Shown piece by piece: positions 17,507 through 25,588 of a DNA stretch of 64,000 nt. The stretch spans positions 372,001 through 436,000 of the forward strand of contig JAXGPX010000001.1 in NCBI GenBank assembly GCA_040766745.1, given 5' to 3'. The translations under genes were made by a program, and so were the position numbers. The notes under the pieces are model-generated. The model saw nothing but the letters and a program-made list of their open reading frames with translations. It was not told where the DNA came from and did no database searches. The DNA comes from JAXGPX01 sp040766745. GTDB lineage: Bacteria > Bacillota > Sulfobacillia > Fermentithermobacillales > Fermentithermobacillaceae. Position 1 is the first letter of the stretch. Each line of letters opens with the position of its first letter.

Positions 17507-18772
17507 ATGGCAAGGCGAAAAAGAACCAGAAAGAAGAAACTCCAAAAGCGATTTCAAAACGCCGGCATTGCAATTATTCTTTTGCTGCTAGGCCTTCTTT
17601 TGCTTTGGCCTTATTTACGAACGGCGTTTCTAACGGCGTTTGTCCCCATAGGGCGGGGAACTCCAGGAGTTCTTGACGAACGAACGTCTGGATATGCGAT
17701 TTATGCTGACGGCCAGACAGTTCTAACTGCACCTGCACCCGGTTCAATCAGATTCCTTGTTAAAGACGGCGACTCGGTCAGAGTTGGAGATGTAATAGCC
17801 GAGATAGGAGACGATCAAGCCCTAAGTGCCGTCAAGGACAGTCTTTCTGATGCCCAGGCCGGAATGAGGTTGTATGAGGAACAGACTGGAGGAGAGTTTG
17901 CTACACTTACTGAGGCCATCGAGGACTGCTACCACAGGCTAGTGTCTGCTTTCTTCCGAATGCAGACGGCGTATGCTGCAGGGGATGTTCCCGGCCTTGC
18001 TGAAAGCGAGAAGGAGTTTAGCCAGGAAGGCAGGATCCTTTCAAAAAAACGTGCAGATTTGAAGGCCATTGAGGATGAGCGTTCCAGGCTGGCTCATGAA
18101 TATGAGATCTTACAGAAAATTGTGGCTTCATCCTCTGTAAAGATCCTGGCTCCGGTTTCAGGTACTTTTTCTTCGCAGTTGTTCTCTCGGGATTCGGAAA
18201 TACGTTCGTCGAATCTGGAGGAAAAAGACGCATCGCAGCTGACTGTCCTGGCCAAGGAACTGGCAAACACAAAGGCATACCAGGTTGAAAACGGCCAGGA
18301 AGTAGCCCAGGGCGATGCCATTGGCCGGATTGTGTCAGGTGAGAATGTAAGGTTCTTCTTAACAGTTAAGACCGAACAACGGCCTGACATTCAAACCGGC
18401 GACAAAGTATTGGTTGAACTAGACGACAGGACATCCTTCAACAGCACGATAACCGGGGTAGTAGATGGCAACCCTCCGGGGTATTCCATAATCTCGGGAA
18501 AAATCGACTACATTGCTTCCGATAGATATGTGAGGACGTCGTATGCGTCACTTGTCACCCGGAGAAAGCAAGGTATTATTGTACCTCTCAGAAGCTTGAT
18601 TGATAGAGAGGGGCAAACAGGAGTGCTTGTGGTGCAGAAAACGTATGCGCGATTCAGCCCTGTAGAGGTACTGATGGTTAAGGGAGACCAGGCAGTGGTT
18701 AGCGGCATCAATGATACCACTGAAATCGTATTCAAAGGGATGGCTTTCTTCGAGGGAAGGAGAGTTAGATGA
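17507..18772 (+). CDS. HlyD-family membrane-anchored periplasmic-adaptor-like protein
   Basis: The architecture resembles a secretion or efflux adaptor. A very basic N-terminus (MARRKRTRKKK) is followed by one membrane helix (about 22-45) and a barrel-sandwich lipoyl-like half motif (PGSIRFLVKDGDSVRVGDV, about 75-105). A helical hairpin (about 108-210), the returning half motif ILAPVSGTF and a beta domain complete it. No partner transporter is adjacent. It lies between ylmC and ylmE and overlaps ylmE by the four bases ATGA. No strong ribosome site is seen. A role in division or sporulation is suggested only by location. Confidence 0.75.
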   Translation: MARRKRTRKKKLQKRFQNAGIAIILLLLGLLLLWPYLRTAFLTAFVPIGRGTPGVLDERTSGYAIYADGQTVLTAPAPGSIRFLVKDGDSVRVGDVIAEIGDDQALSAVKDSLSDAQAGMRLYEEQTGGEFATLTEAIEDCYHRLVSAFFRMQTAYAAGDVPGLAESEKEFSQEGRILSKKRADLKAIEDERSRLAHEYEILQKIVASSSVKILAPVSGTFSSQLFSRDSEIRSSNLEEKDASQLTVLAKELANTKAYQVENGQEVAQGDAIGRIVSGENVRFFLTVKTEQRPDIQTGDKVLVELDDRTSFNSTITGVVDGNPPGYSIISGKIDYIASDRYVRTSYASLVTRRKQGIIVPLRSLIDREGQTGVLVVQKTYARFSPVEVLMVKGDQAVVSGINDTTEIVFKGMAFFEGRRVR

Positions 18773-19464
18773 TTCAAGCCAATCTTGGGCTGGTTAAACA
18801 AAACATTGAAAGAGCATGCGAAAAAGCAGGAAGAGATCCCAGGTCAGTCCGTATCTTGGCAGTGTCTAAGAACTTTTCCAACGAGGCCATAGAGGAAGCA
18901 AGGTCTTGTGGCATTTCGTATTTTGGCGAGAACCGTGTGCAAGAGGCCAGGGTGAAGTTCCAGTCTAACGTGTTTGAGGGTGCGCGTTTAGCTCTTATAG
19001 GGCACCTTCAGACTAATAAGGCTTCCCTGGCAGCAAGGATTTTTGATGAGATTCATTCAGTAGATTCGGAAAAACTCGCTCAGGCCTTGTCGAAGTTTGC
19101 CCGGCAATACCGTGACGACTTGCTTCCGGTTTATCTGCAGGTCAATGCTGGACTAGACCCAAAGAAGCATGGGTGTATGCCCGGGCAAGCCGGAAGCCTG
19201 GCAAGAGCAATTCTGGCTCTGGATGGGCTCAGGCTTGTAGGGCTTATGACAGTTGCTCCGATTGCAGGTGAGCTAGAAACGCCTGGCAAGGTATTTAGGG
19301 ATTTGAGAATGTTAAGGGACAAACTGGTCAGCGACGGAATTCCAGCAGATAACTTGGGGGAACTCTCAATGGGAATGTCGTCTGATTACATGATGGCCGT
19401 TGAGGAAGGAGCTACGGTTATCAGGTTGGGAACTGCATTATTTGGGCCTAGGATCTACAAATAG
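18769..19464 (+). CDS. ylmE: PLP-binding protein YlmE (YggS/PROSC family)
   Basis: Pyridoxal-phosphate homeostasis protein, a single TIM-barrel fold without known catalytic activity. The PLP lysine lies in ILAVSKNFSNEAI (about residue 34). GENRVQEA and the HxIGHLQxNK-type LIGHLQTNKA are present, as is the C-terminal LSMGMSSDYMMAVEEGATVIRLG phosphate site. 231 residues. In Bacillus ylmE lies in the ylmDE-sepF-ylmGH-divIVA group; here divIVA follows directly. Confidence 0.93.
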   Translation: MIQANLGLVKQNIERACEKAGRDPRSVRILAVSKNFSNEAIEEARSCGISYFGENRVQEARVKFQSNVFEGARLALIGHLQTNKASLAARIFDEIHSVDSEKLAQALSKFARQYRDDLLPVYLQVNAGLDPKKHGCMPGQAGSLARAILALDGLRLVGLMTVAPIAGELETPGKVFRDLRMLRDKLVSDGIPADNLGELSMGMSSDYMMAVEEGATVIRLGTALFGPRIYK

Positions 19465-19528
19465 CAGGAGCTTCGATATAGTTCGTGGAAATTCTATCCT
19501 TGGTAGTATATTTACTGGAGGGGGTTCT

Positions 19529-20080
19529 ATGGGACAGGAAGAAACCAGATTGACAACATTGAGGGCTCCCAGGTTAACGCCTCTGGATATCCACAACAAG
19601 GAGTTTACTAAGGGTTTCCGGGGATATAATGAAGATGAGGTAGATGAGTTTCTTGATCTTGCTGTAGCCGAATTTGAGCGGTTTATTCGTGAGAACGAGG
19701 AACTCCATGCAAGCATCGCCAGTCTCGAAGCCCGGCTCGATCATTACAAGGGATTGGAGGAAACTCTCAAGAACGCCATTGTACTTGCTCAGAAGGCTGC
19801 AGATCAGATAAAGGAGTCTGCAGCGCGTGAAGCAGACGGCATTATCCGGGATGCCCGGCGGCAGGCCGAGATGATAAAAGCCGAAGCTGAGGAGTTTCGA
19901 CGCAAGACTCACGAGGATCTTGAAGTTCAACGCCAAAAAGCCAGGAGATTTAAGACTGAGATGCGTACATTTCTTCAATCTACCTTGGAGATGCTTGATG
20001 ACAATGTTGATAGCATAACTCGAGTTTTAGATGATGAAGAGAAAAAAGTTGCTATAGGTTCTAGCACTGACTGGGGTTGA
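19529..20080 (+). CDS. divIVA: Septum/pole-binding protein DivIVA
   Basis: Coiled-coil protein that binds negatively curved membrane at division sites and poles. The N-terminal lipid-binding domain LTPLDIHNKEFTKGFRGYN is followed by long heptad-rich helices (about 35-165) and a variable tail. 183 residues. ATG 19529 has a strong GGAGGGGG site; longer in-frame readings upstream overlap ylmE and lack family similarity. It ends 4 bases before the racemase gene. Confidence 0.92.
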   Translation: MGQEETRLTTLRAPRLTPLDIHNKEFTKGFRGYNEDEVDEFLDLAVAEFERFIRENEELHASIASLEARLDHYKGLEETLKNAIVLAQKAADQIKESAAREADGIIRDARRQAEMIKAEAEEFRRKTHEDLEVQRQKARRFKTEMRTFLQSTLEMLDDNVDSITRVLDDEEKKVAIGSSTDWG

Positions 20081-20084
20081 GAAC

Positions 20085-20765
20085 ATGGCGATTATTGGAG
20101 TTGCCGGCGGCATGGGGCCTGAGGCAACTTGCGATTTATATATGAAGATTATTCGGAGCACACCGGCGAGCAAGGACCAAGACCACTTGCGTGTGATTAT
20201 CGATTCAAATCCTAAGATTCCTGACAGAACTGCTTACATTCTTGGAACGGGCGAGGATCCGCGTCCGTACCTTATTGAGACTGCCCGCAATGTAGAAAAG
20301 GCCGGTGCGTCTTTCATTGTGCTTCCATGCAATACTGCACATTATTTCCACAGAGACGTTCAAGAGAATGTCAATGTGCCTGTACTTCACATAATGGGAG
20401 AAGTGGCAAAGTATCTTAAGGGCAAGGTTCGAAAAGCAGGGCTTTTGGCTACTACCGGAACTTTGAAGACCGGGCTTTACGAAGAGTCCCTTTCCAGAGT
20501 TGGCATTGAGACAATCTTGCCCGGCGGAGAAGGACAGGGCAAGGTAATGGAAGCTATCTACCAGGTCAAGGCGGGCCAAGCCGATAAGGCACGCAAACTC
20601 ATACTTGAGCAGGCAAGGGGACTTGAGGCCTATGGCGCTGAGGCAGTAATTGCCGGGTGTACAGAAATCCCCCTCATTCTTGGACAGGGTGACCTCGGGA
20701 TAGAAGTGGTTGACGCGACAAATGTTTTGGCTCAGGCATGTGTAAGGCTGGCCATGGAGAGCTGA
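20085..20765 (+). CDS. Aspartate/glutamate racemase family protein
   Basis: PLP-independent amino acid racemase fold. Both catalytic cysteines are visible: one in LPCNTAHYF (about residue 83) and one in AGCTEIPLI (about 192). The N-terminus GVAGGMGPEAT is typical of the YgeA/RacX branch rather than MurI. 226 residues. Its true substrate cannot be inferred. It follows divIVA by 4 bases and could supply D-amino acids for the wall or spore, which is inference from context. Confidence 0.85.
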   Translation: MAIIGVAGGMGPEATCDLYMKIIRSTPASKDQDHLRVIIDSNPKIPDRTAYILGTGEDPRPYLIETARNVEKAGASFIVLPCNTAHYFHRDVQENVNVPVLHIMGEVAKYLKGKVRKAGLLATTGTLKTGLYEESLSRVGIETILPGGEGQGKVMEAIYQVKAGQADKARKLILEQARGLEAYGAEAVIAGCTEIPLILGQGDLGIEVVDATNVLAQACVRLAMES

Positions 20766-20846
20766 TCTTACCCGGCTTGTGTTTGCCTGTGCAGGAGAAC
20801 CGGACTCATGCTTCGTGACAGGTTTCTATAACAAGGAGGTGGGGAC

Positions 20847-22451
20847 TTGAGGGCCAGACTATTCACTAACGGGAACTTTCGAGTGTCAGGCCATGATTTG
20901 AGGCGTAGAGATAGTCTTGCAGCTCTGAACGGACGGATTATTTGTATAGGAGATCATGACGAGTGCCTGAATGCATTTCCCGCCGGGATAAAACCTCAGG
21001 TAACTGACCTTGAAGGAAAGACGGTATTGCCCGGATTTATCGACAGCCACCTGCACCTTTTGAGTTTCGGATTAGGTTTGAGATATGTATCGCTGCTTGA
21101 TGTAGATTCAATCGATGAACTAAAGTCAAGAATTCGGGCGCGGGCCGTTGAATCCCAGAAGGATGGCTGGATTATCGGCCGAGGATGGGATCAGGATCAG
21201 TTCAGGGATAAGCGCTATCCAACCAGAAAGGACCTTGATGATGCGTCAGACGGAAGGCCTGTATACATTGTAAGGGCCTGTGGGCATATTGCTGTTGCTT
21301 CATCGAAAGCACTTGAAATTGCAGGAGTGAGCAGGGCCACCCAGGATCCTCCCGGAGGTTCAATTGACAAAGATGCATATGGCGATCCTACAGGTGTCCT
21401 CCGCGAGGCTGCCCAGGGGCTGGTACAACCCTATATTCCTGAGGCAGGCCAAGACATAATGGAAGATGCCCTCAAGAAGGCTATCGAATACGTTTTGTCA
21501 AAAGGCATAACATCGGTTCATACAAATGACGGGCACTTAGGGTTTCCGGGAACGATGGACCTTTACAAAAAGGTTCAGCAGCAGGGATTTCCGCTAAGAG
21601 TGTATTGGGACCTTCCAGGAGAGTTGCTGGCAGATCTGATAGAGACTCCACTGCGCACCGGAGACGGTGACGATTACTTTAGGATTGGAGCCGTCAAACT
21701 TTTCGCAGATGGTTCCCTGGGAGGAAGGACTGCTGCCCTTGAGGCCTGGTATTCAGATGATCGCGGCAACAACGGCATGCTGGTTGTTACTGAAGAAGAG
21801 CTTAAGGAGCAAGTTTATGCTGCCCATGCCCAGGGCATGCAAGTGGCCATACATGCTATCGGCGACAGGGCCACAAGGGTGAGTTTGAATGCCATAAGTT
21901 CTGCCCAATCCAGGCTGCCTGTTAATGGAACAAGGCACAGGCTGGTTCATGTTCAGATACTCACGCCTTTGCTCATAACAGAAATGAGACGGGTAGGAAT
22001 TGTTGCCGATGTTCAGCCCAAGTTTCTGTCGACTGATATGAGATGGGCCGTAGAGAGGGTTGGCAACGCCAGAATGCGGTCATCGTACTCCTGGCGCACA
22101 ATGCTAAGGGCAGGGGTTCCTCTGGCAGGAGGCTCAGATTGCCCGGTTGAACCGCCGGATCCTTTGTACGGCATCTACTGTGCTGTAACACGAAAAGATA
22201 TGGCAGGGAATCCGCCTCTCGGGTTTTTCCCAAACGAGAAACTTCCTCTTGATGAGGCCATAAAAATGTTTACTATGGGCGGTGCCTACGGAGCCTACGA
22301 GGAGAACAAGAAGGGAAGCCTGACTCCTGGAAAGCTGTGTGATTTTGTTGCCCTGTCAGACGATATCTTGACGGTCAGCCCTGATGATATTAAGGATTTA
22401 GAAGTAGTCCTTACTGTGGTCGGCGGTGAAGTGGCTTACCGGAAGGCATAG
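20847..22451 (+). CDS. YtcJ-like amidohydrolase (amidohydrolase 3 family)
   Basis: Metal-dependent hydrolase of the amidohydrolase superfamily. The first metal motif DSHLHL is near residue 71. Further family marks are GRGWDQDQF, the KLFADGSLGGRTAAL segment with the metal-bridging lysine region, AIHAIGDRA, and AGGSDCPVEPPDPLYGI near the C-terminus. 534 residues. The start is TTG 20847 with AAGGAGGTGG at 20833-20842. Substrate unknown. Its last 54 bases overlap the oppositely oriented DUF1461 gene. Confidence 0.85.
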   Translation: MRARLFTNGNFRVSGHDLRRRDSLAALNGRIICIGDHDECLNAFPAGIKPQVTDLEGKTVLPGFIDSHLHLLSFGLGLRYVSLLDVDSIDELKSRIRARAVESQKDGWIIGRGWDQDQFRDKRYPTRKDLDDASDGRPVYIVRACGHIAVASSKALEIAGVSRATQDPPGGSIDKDAYGDPTGVLREAAQGLVQPYIPEAGQDIMEDALKKAIEYVLSKGITSVHTNDGHLGFPGTMDLYKKVQQQGFPLRVYWDLPGELLADLIETPLRTGDGDDYFRIGAVKLFADGSLGGRTAALEAWYSDDRGNNGMLVVTEEELKEQVYAAHAQGMQVAIHAIGDRATRVSLNAISSAQSRLPVNGTRHRLVHVQILTPLLITEMRRVGIVADVQPKFLSTDMRWAVERVGNARMRSSYSWRTMLRAGVPLAGGSDCPVEPPDPLYGIYCAVTRKDMAGNPPLGFFPNEKLPLDEAIKMFTMGGAYGAYEENKKGSLTPGKLCDFVALSDDILTVSPDDIKDLEVVLTVVGGEVAYRKA

Positions 22452-23279
22452 TATTACGCCCAGGCCAATGTAGGTGGCAGTTATGGCTGCAGAGTACAAG
22501 GCTGCTCGTTTGGCTGCCGCAAAGAAGAACTCTTCAGGGAAGATCTTTATGAGCCAATCAAGGTCAGGGTCCAGGCGCCACAGGTCGTTTTCGAATGTCA
22601 AGAGGTGAAAGTTTGTCCACCAGCCGGTGAAATCCAATGTGGCAGGTAACGCAAGGAAGATGGTAGTTACTGTGAGGATTATTCCTGCGGTTTTGAGGCT
22701 CTTGCCTGCAATTGGCCTGATGGTGTTCATGAGATAGACTATGGTCCGTATGCGTGATTTCGGTTTTTTTGTATTTCCAGCAGAGGGATAGGCGGTCGGC
22801 GGATCCGGGGCCAATCCGGGGTTTCGGGATGCGCATGTACATACTGGCACCGCAAGGGCAATTCCAAGCAGAATCAAACCCTGGGAGACTCGTTTCATCA
22901 AGAACCCTGTTTGAAACAGAACTTGTACATCCTCCAGGTGTATCATTTCGTTTTCTCTGTACAGCGGCCTCAGATTTCCGTCTATAGTTACCTTAATCTG
23001 GGGAGTCGATTCTTTCTCTGTAAAATACTTGAGAAGCTTTCGGCCGGCCTGTTCCAGATCTGCCATGGATATTTGTGCAGATTTTGGTATGTCGAACTCA
23101 GCCCACCTGGCCAGGTAGAAGTCCAGGTCCAGGGCTACTGCCTGGATGGAAAACAGTATGTTGAAACCTAAAAGGCCTAACACAAGTATGGTTAAGACAA
23201 TAGCTGTACCAATACTCGTTGTCGGCATCTTGGACCATGGCGGAAATGCCCCTGGCTTTTTTGGCGCTGCCCTTTTCAC
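22398..23279 (-). CDS. DUF1461 (TIGR01906) integral membrane protein
   Basis: Membrane protein of unknown function with hydrophobic segments at about 22-50, 125-150, 195-215 and 260-285. The family mark is the segment with LLTFENDLWRLDPDLDWLI and FPEEFF, recognised from the TIGR01906 group. 293 residues. The GTG at 23279 has AGGAGG (complement of 23291-23296) eleven bases upstream. The middle part with many prolines and lysines (about 152-180) is unusual for the family. It overlaps the amidohydrolase tail to tail. Confidence 0.75.
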   Translation of the reverse strand: MKRAAPKKPGAFPPWSKMPTTSIGTAIVLTILVLGLLGFNILFSIQAVALDLDFYLARWAEFDIPKSAQISMADLEQAGRKLLKYFTEKESTPQIKVTIDGNLRPLYRENEMIHLEDVQVLFQTGFLMKRVSQGLILLGIALAVPVCTCASRNPGLAPDPPTAYPSAGNTKKPKSRIRTIVYLMNTIRPIAGKSLKTAGIILTVTTIFLALPATLDFTGWWTNFHLLTFENDLWRLDPDLDWLIKIFPEEFFFAAAKRAALYSAAITATYIGLGVILCLPVSHFTADHSKDYF

Positions 23280-23410
23280 GTTGGGTTCTTCCTCCTAAAG
23301 TTCGGGCGGATAATGCTCTCTACGACTCACCCTTGCTCACCGTTAAGATATACCTATATTCTCCGGAAGAAAAGGCCCTTTGGCAAGACGGGTATGATGG
23401 ATGTTTGACC

Positions 23411-23771
23411 TCACTCTAAGAGGAGCATGAGAGTCTCAAGAACAGACTTAACAACATGAGGAGGCATCCGCATAGCGAATCCAACTTTTCGCACGGACCA
23501 GTCAAGGCTCTTGACATGATCGGAAAGGATTGCTCCGGAAACGGGATGTCCATTAGGTATAGGAATCTCGAAGGGATAGCCATTTATCTGGGAGGTTACT
23601 GGGCAAAATAGGCTGAGGCCTACTTTTTCATTGTAGGATCGTGGCGATAGGGTAAGGGCTGGCCGGCGGCCAGATTGCTGGCACAGTTTCGAAACAATTG
23701 ATTCGGAGAATTGAGTACTACAAAGATCCTACTGCTGCTCTTCTTTGCCCCCTAGGACTCCAAGCGGGCAC
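23411..23771 (-). pseudogene. Degraded MazF/PemK-type toxin gene
   Basis: Read on the minus strand, about 85 codons before a stop at 23411-23413 give a clear MazF C-terminal two thirds. They include GRRPALTLSPRSYNEKVGL, FCPVTSQINGYPFEIPIP and SDHVKSLDWSVRKVGFAMR. The N-terminal part is broken: the VVLNSP strand lies in another frame (near 23700-23720), and a plausible GTG start near 23771 runs into a stop. At least two indels are needed to restore a roughly 112-codon gene. No intact MazE-like antitoxin precedes it. The gene should no longer encode an active mRNA interferase. Confidence 0.8.
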
Positions 23772-23888
23772 CTGCCGGATCGGTTTTACATAGTATGCCA
23801 AGAGGCCTTGAACCAAGATTTCAGAGGTTTCGCCCTATAGTCTATTCACTTATGGGGTATTTGACAGATACGAGGGGAGGGCAGGTCC

Positions 23889-25046
23889 TTGCAAACCAAG
23901 GGCTATATTAAACGTGTATTTCCCGGAAACAACACTCCAAACGGGTTTTTCTCCTACTATGACTATATGGTTCCGAAGAATGCCAACAGGGTTTTTGTGA
24001 TAAAAGGAGGCCCAGGTGTCGGCAAGTCTACGTTCATGACTGCCATAGCACGGGATATGGTGGATAAAGGGTATGATGTGGAAATCCACCACTGTTCGTC
24101 AGATAACGGTTCCATAGACGGGGTGGCGTTCCCAGAGATTGGAATCGGAATACTTGACGGTACCTGGCCCCATGTAGTTGATCCTAAGGTTCCTGGGGCT
24201 GTTGACGAGATTGTATGGCTGGGTGAGTTTTGGGATGAAGATTCGGTGCGCGCAAACAAAGAAGAGATTCTGCAGGCTCAAAAGGGAGCTGAGTCAGTTT
24301 TCAGGCGTGCTTACCGCTATCTCAAAGCGGCCCAGATCATATACGAGGATTGGGAGTCTGTCTATATGGAAGCCATGGATTTTGGAATGGCAAACATGAT
24401 AGCCAAGGAAATCATCGATAGCAATTTCGGCCATTTAGAGGTTGCTCCCAAACCAGGGTTTCAACGAAAATTATTTGCAAGTGCTATAACACCTGACGGA
24501 ATGGTGAACTACCTGAATACCATAGTGGCTCCTTGCAAAAAGCGGTATGCCATATGCGGCCACCCGGGGACGGGAAAGTCGGTGCTGCTCCAAAAAGTGG
24601 CATGGGCTGCCCTTGAGCGAGGGTTCTATTTCGAGACTTACTTCTGCCCACTGCATCCTGAAAAGGTCGAACACGTGGTGGTACCTGAGCTGGGGCTTGC
24701 CCTGACCAAGTCCATTGAACCACACACTTACGTTCCAGGACAGAAAGATATTATCGTCGACATGAACAATTGTCTGGACGACGGCGTAATAGAGAAACAC
24801 TACCCGTATATTGTTCGAGCTCAGGATGAATTTCAGAGGCTTTTTGAGTCGGGCATCTACTACATTGGCCAGGCAAAGCAGTATCATGATGCTCTTGAAA
24901 GGTTCTACGCTCCAAATATGGATTTCGGGGGAATTGAGGCACTGCGCAAGAACATAATGGAAAGAATTCTTGTGTATGCCCGTGAGGTAGAGTCGGCGGC
25001 AGGGGGAAATGGCGGTTTGGGTTACGGATATGGGGTGAACTTTTAG
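23889..25046 (+). CDS. Tandem P-loop ATPase (PRK06851-like), function unknown
   Basis: Protein with two nucleotide-binding halves, each with its own Walker A: GGPGVGKSTF (about residues 39-48) and GHPGTGKSVL (about 226-235). After each loop comes a similar segment with HHCSSDN or YFCPLHP, suggesting internal duplication. This matches a conserved Bacillota family of unknown function annotated as ATPase or nucleotide kinase. 385 residues. TTG start with GGGAGG just upstream. A factor-independent terminator follows at about 105 bases. Confidence 0.75.
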   Translation: MQTKGYIKRVFPGNNTPNGFFSYYDYMVPKNANRVFVIKGGPGVGKSTFMTAIARDMVDKGYDVEIHHCSSDNGSIDGVAFPEIGIGILDGTWPHVVDPKVPGAVDEIVWLGEFWDEDSVRANKEEILQAQKGAESVFRRAYRYLKAAQIIYEDWESVYMEAMDFGMANMIAKEIIDSNFGHLEVAPKPGFQRKLFASAITPDGMVNYLNTIVAPCKKRYAICGHPGTGKSVLLQKVAWAALERGFYFETYFCPLHPEKVEHVVVPELGLALTKSIEPHTYVPGQKDIIVDMNNCLDDGVIEKHYPYIVRAQDEFQRLFESGIYYIGQAKQYHDALERFYAPNMDFGGIEALRKNIMERILVYAREVESAAGGNGGLGYGYGVNF

Positions 25047-25150
25047 AAGTATTCCGGGTAATACGTGTACCACAGCCATGAGACTCTCACAAGTCATGAC
25101 GTGAATCTCTAAGCCTGTTCAGACAAATATGCCAACAGGGTCTGCTTTCG

Positions 25151-25184
25151 ATCTCAGGTAGTATTACGCCTGGGATTGTTTTTT
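25151..25184 (+). terminator. Rho-independent terminator after the tandem P-loop ATPase gene
   Basis: ATCTCAGG (25151-25158) pairs with CCTGGGAT (25169-25176) across a 10-base loop with one G-T wobble, followed by TGTTTTTT. It should end the upstream transcript and isolates the peptide/radical SAM genes downstream. Confidence 0.7.
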
Positions 25185-25206
25185 GGAGCTCCGTCCTTCG
25201 GAAGGA

Positions 25207-25237
25207 AATTCGGACTATTTGCAGAATAGTCCGAATT
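25207..25237. repeat. 13-bp perfect inverted repeat upstream of peptide gene
   Basis: AATTCGGACTATT (25207-25219) and AATAGTCCGAATT (25225-25237) are perfect inverted copies around the 5-base loop TGCAG. No T run follows on either strand, so a protein-binding operator or RNA hairpin is more likely than a terminator. It lies 140 bases before the peptide gene. Confidence 0.7.
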
Positions 25238-25255
25238 AGAGGCGCTGTGGGTTCA

Positions 25256-25274
25256 GAAGTTAGAGTGTAACTTC
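25256..25274. repeat. Second short hairpin upstream of peptide gene
   Basis: GAAGTTA (25256-25262) and TAACTTC (25268-25274) form a perfect 7-bp inverted repeat with a 5-base loop. With the 13-bp repeat 19 bases upstream it makes a tandem hairpin region in front of the putative precursor gene. The rest of the spacer up to 25376 shows no convincing promoter. Confidence 0.5.
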
Positions 25275-25376
25275 CAGAGTATTTGGGGGGAAATGTCCAA
25301 CTTGGTGAAGAATGGGAAGTAGGGGTCTGGGAGCTGGTAGGGAGCATTAACTACCTACACGAAAGGGGGTGGTGAG

Positions 25377-25508
25377 ATGAAGATTATCACAGAAGGTCAG
25401 CCAGTTCTTGACTCAGCGAGTTCTTTGTACGAGTCTGCCTGTTGCACATGTACTGCACAATACTACGTTGTCTATGACATTGACCAAAACCCACCTGAAG
25501 ACGAATGA
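25377..25508 (+). CDS. Putative Cys-containing RiPP precursor peptide
   Basis: 43-codon gene with a strong ribosome site (AAGGGGGTGG just before the ATG). The first 20 residues look like a leader (MKIITEGQPVLDSASS). The core has three cysteines (C22, C23, C25 in SACCTCTAQ), then an aromatic run QYYVVYD and an acidic tail DQNPPEDE. The radical SAM/SPASM gene begins 80 bases after its stop. Small size, Cys cluster, ribosome site and position support a substrate peptide of the sactipeptide/ranthipeptide kind. It matches no precursor family I can name, and the modification is inference. Confidence 0.6.
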   Translation: MKIITEGQPVLDSASSLYESACCTCTAQYYVVYDIDQNPPEDE

Positions 25509-25588
25509 TAAGGACTAGATGACTTTTACGTTGAGTTATAGAGCCTTTCCTATTGCCGGCTTCCAGGTCCAGAAAGGGGCGATACATT

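Noticed and set aside
23772..23888. MazE-like antitoxin upstream of the mazF remnant
   Set aside because: Only a short tail-like stretch before a stop is readable; no frame long enough or similar enough was found.
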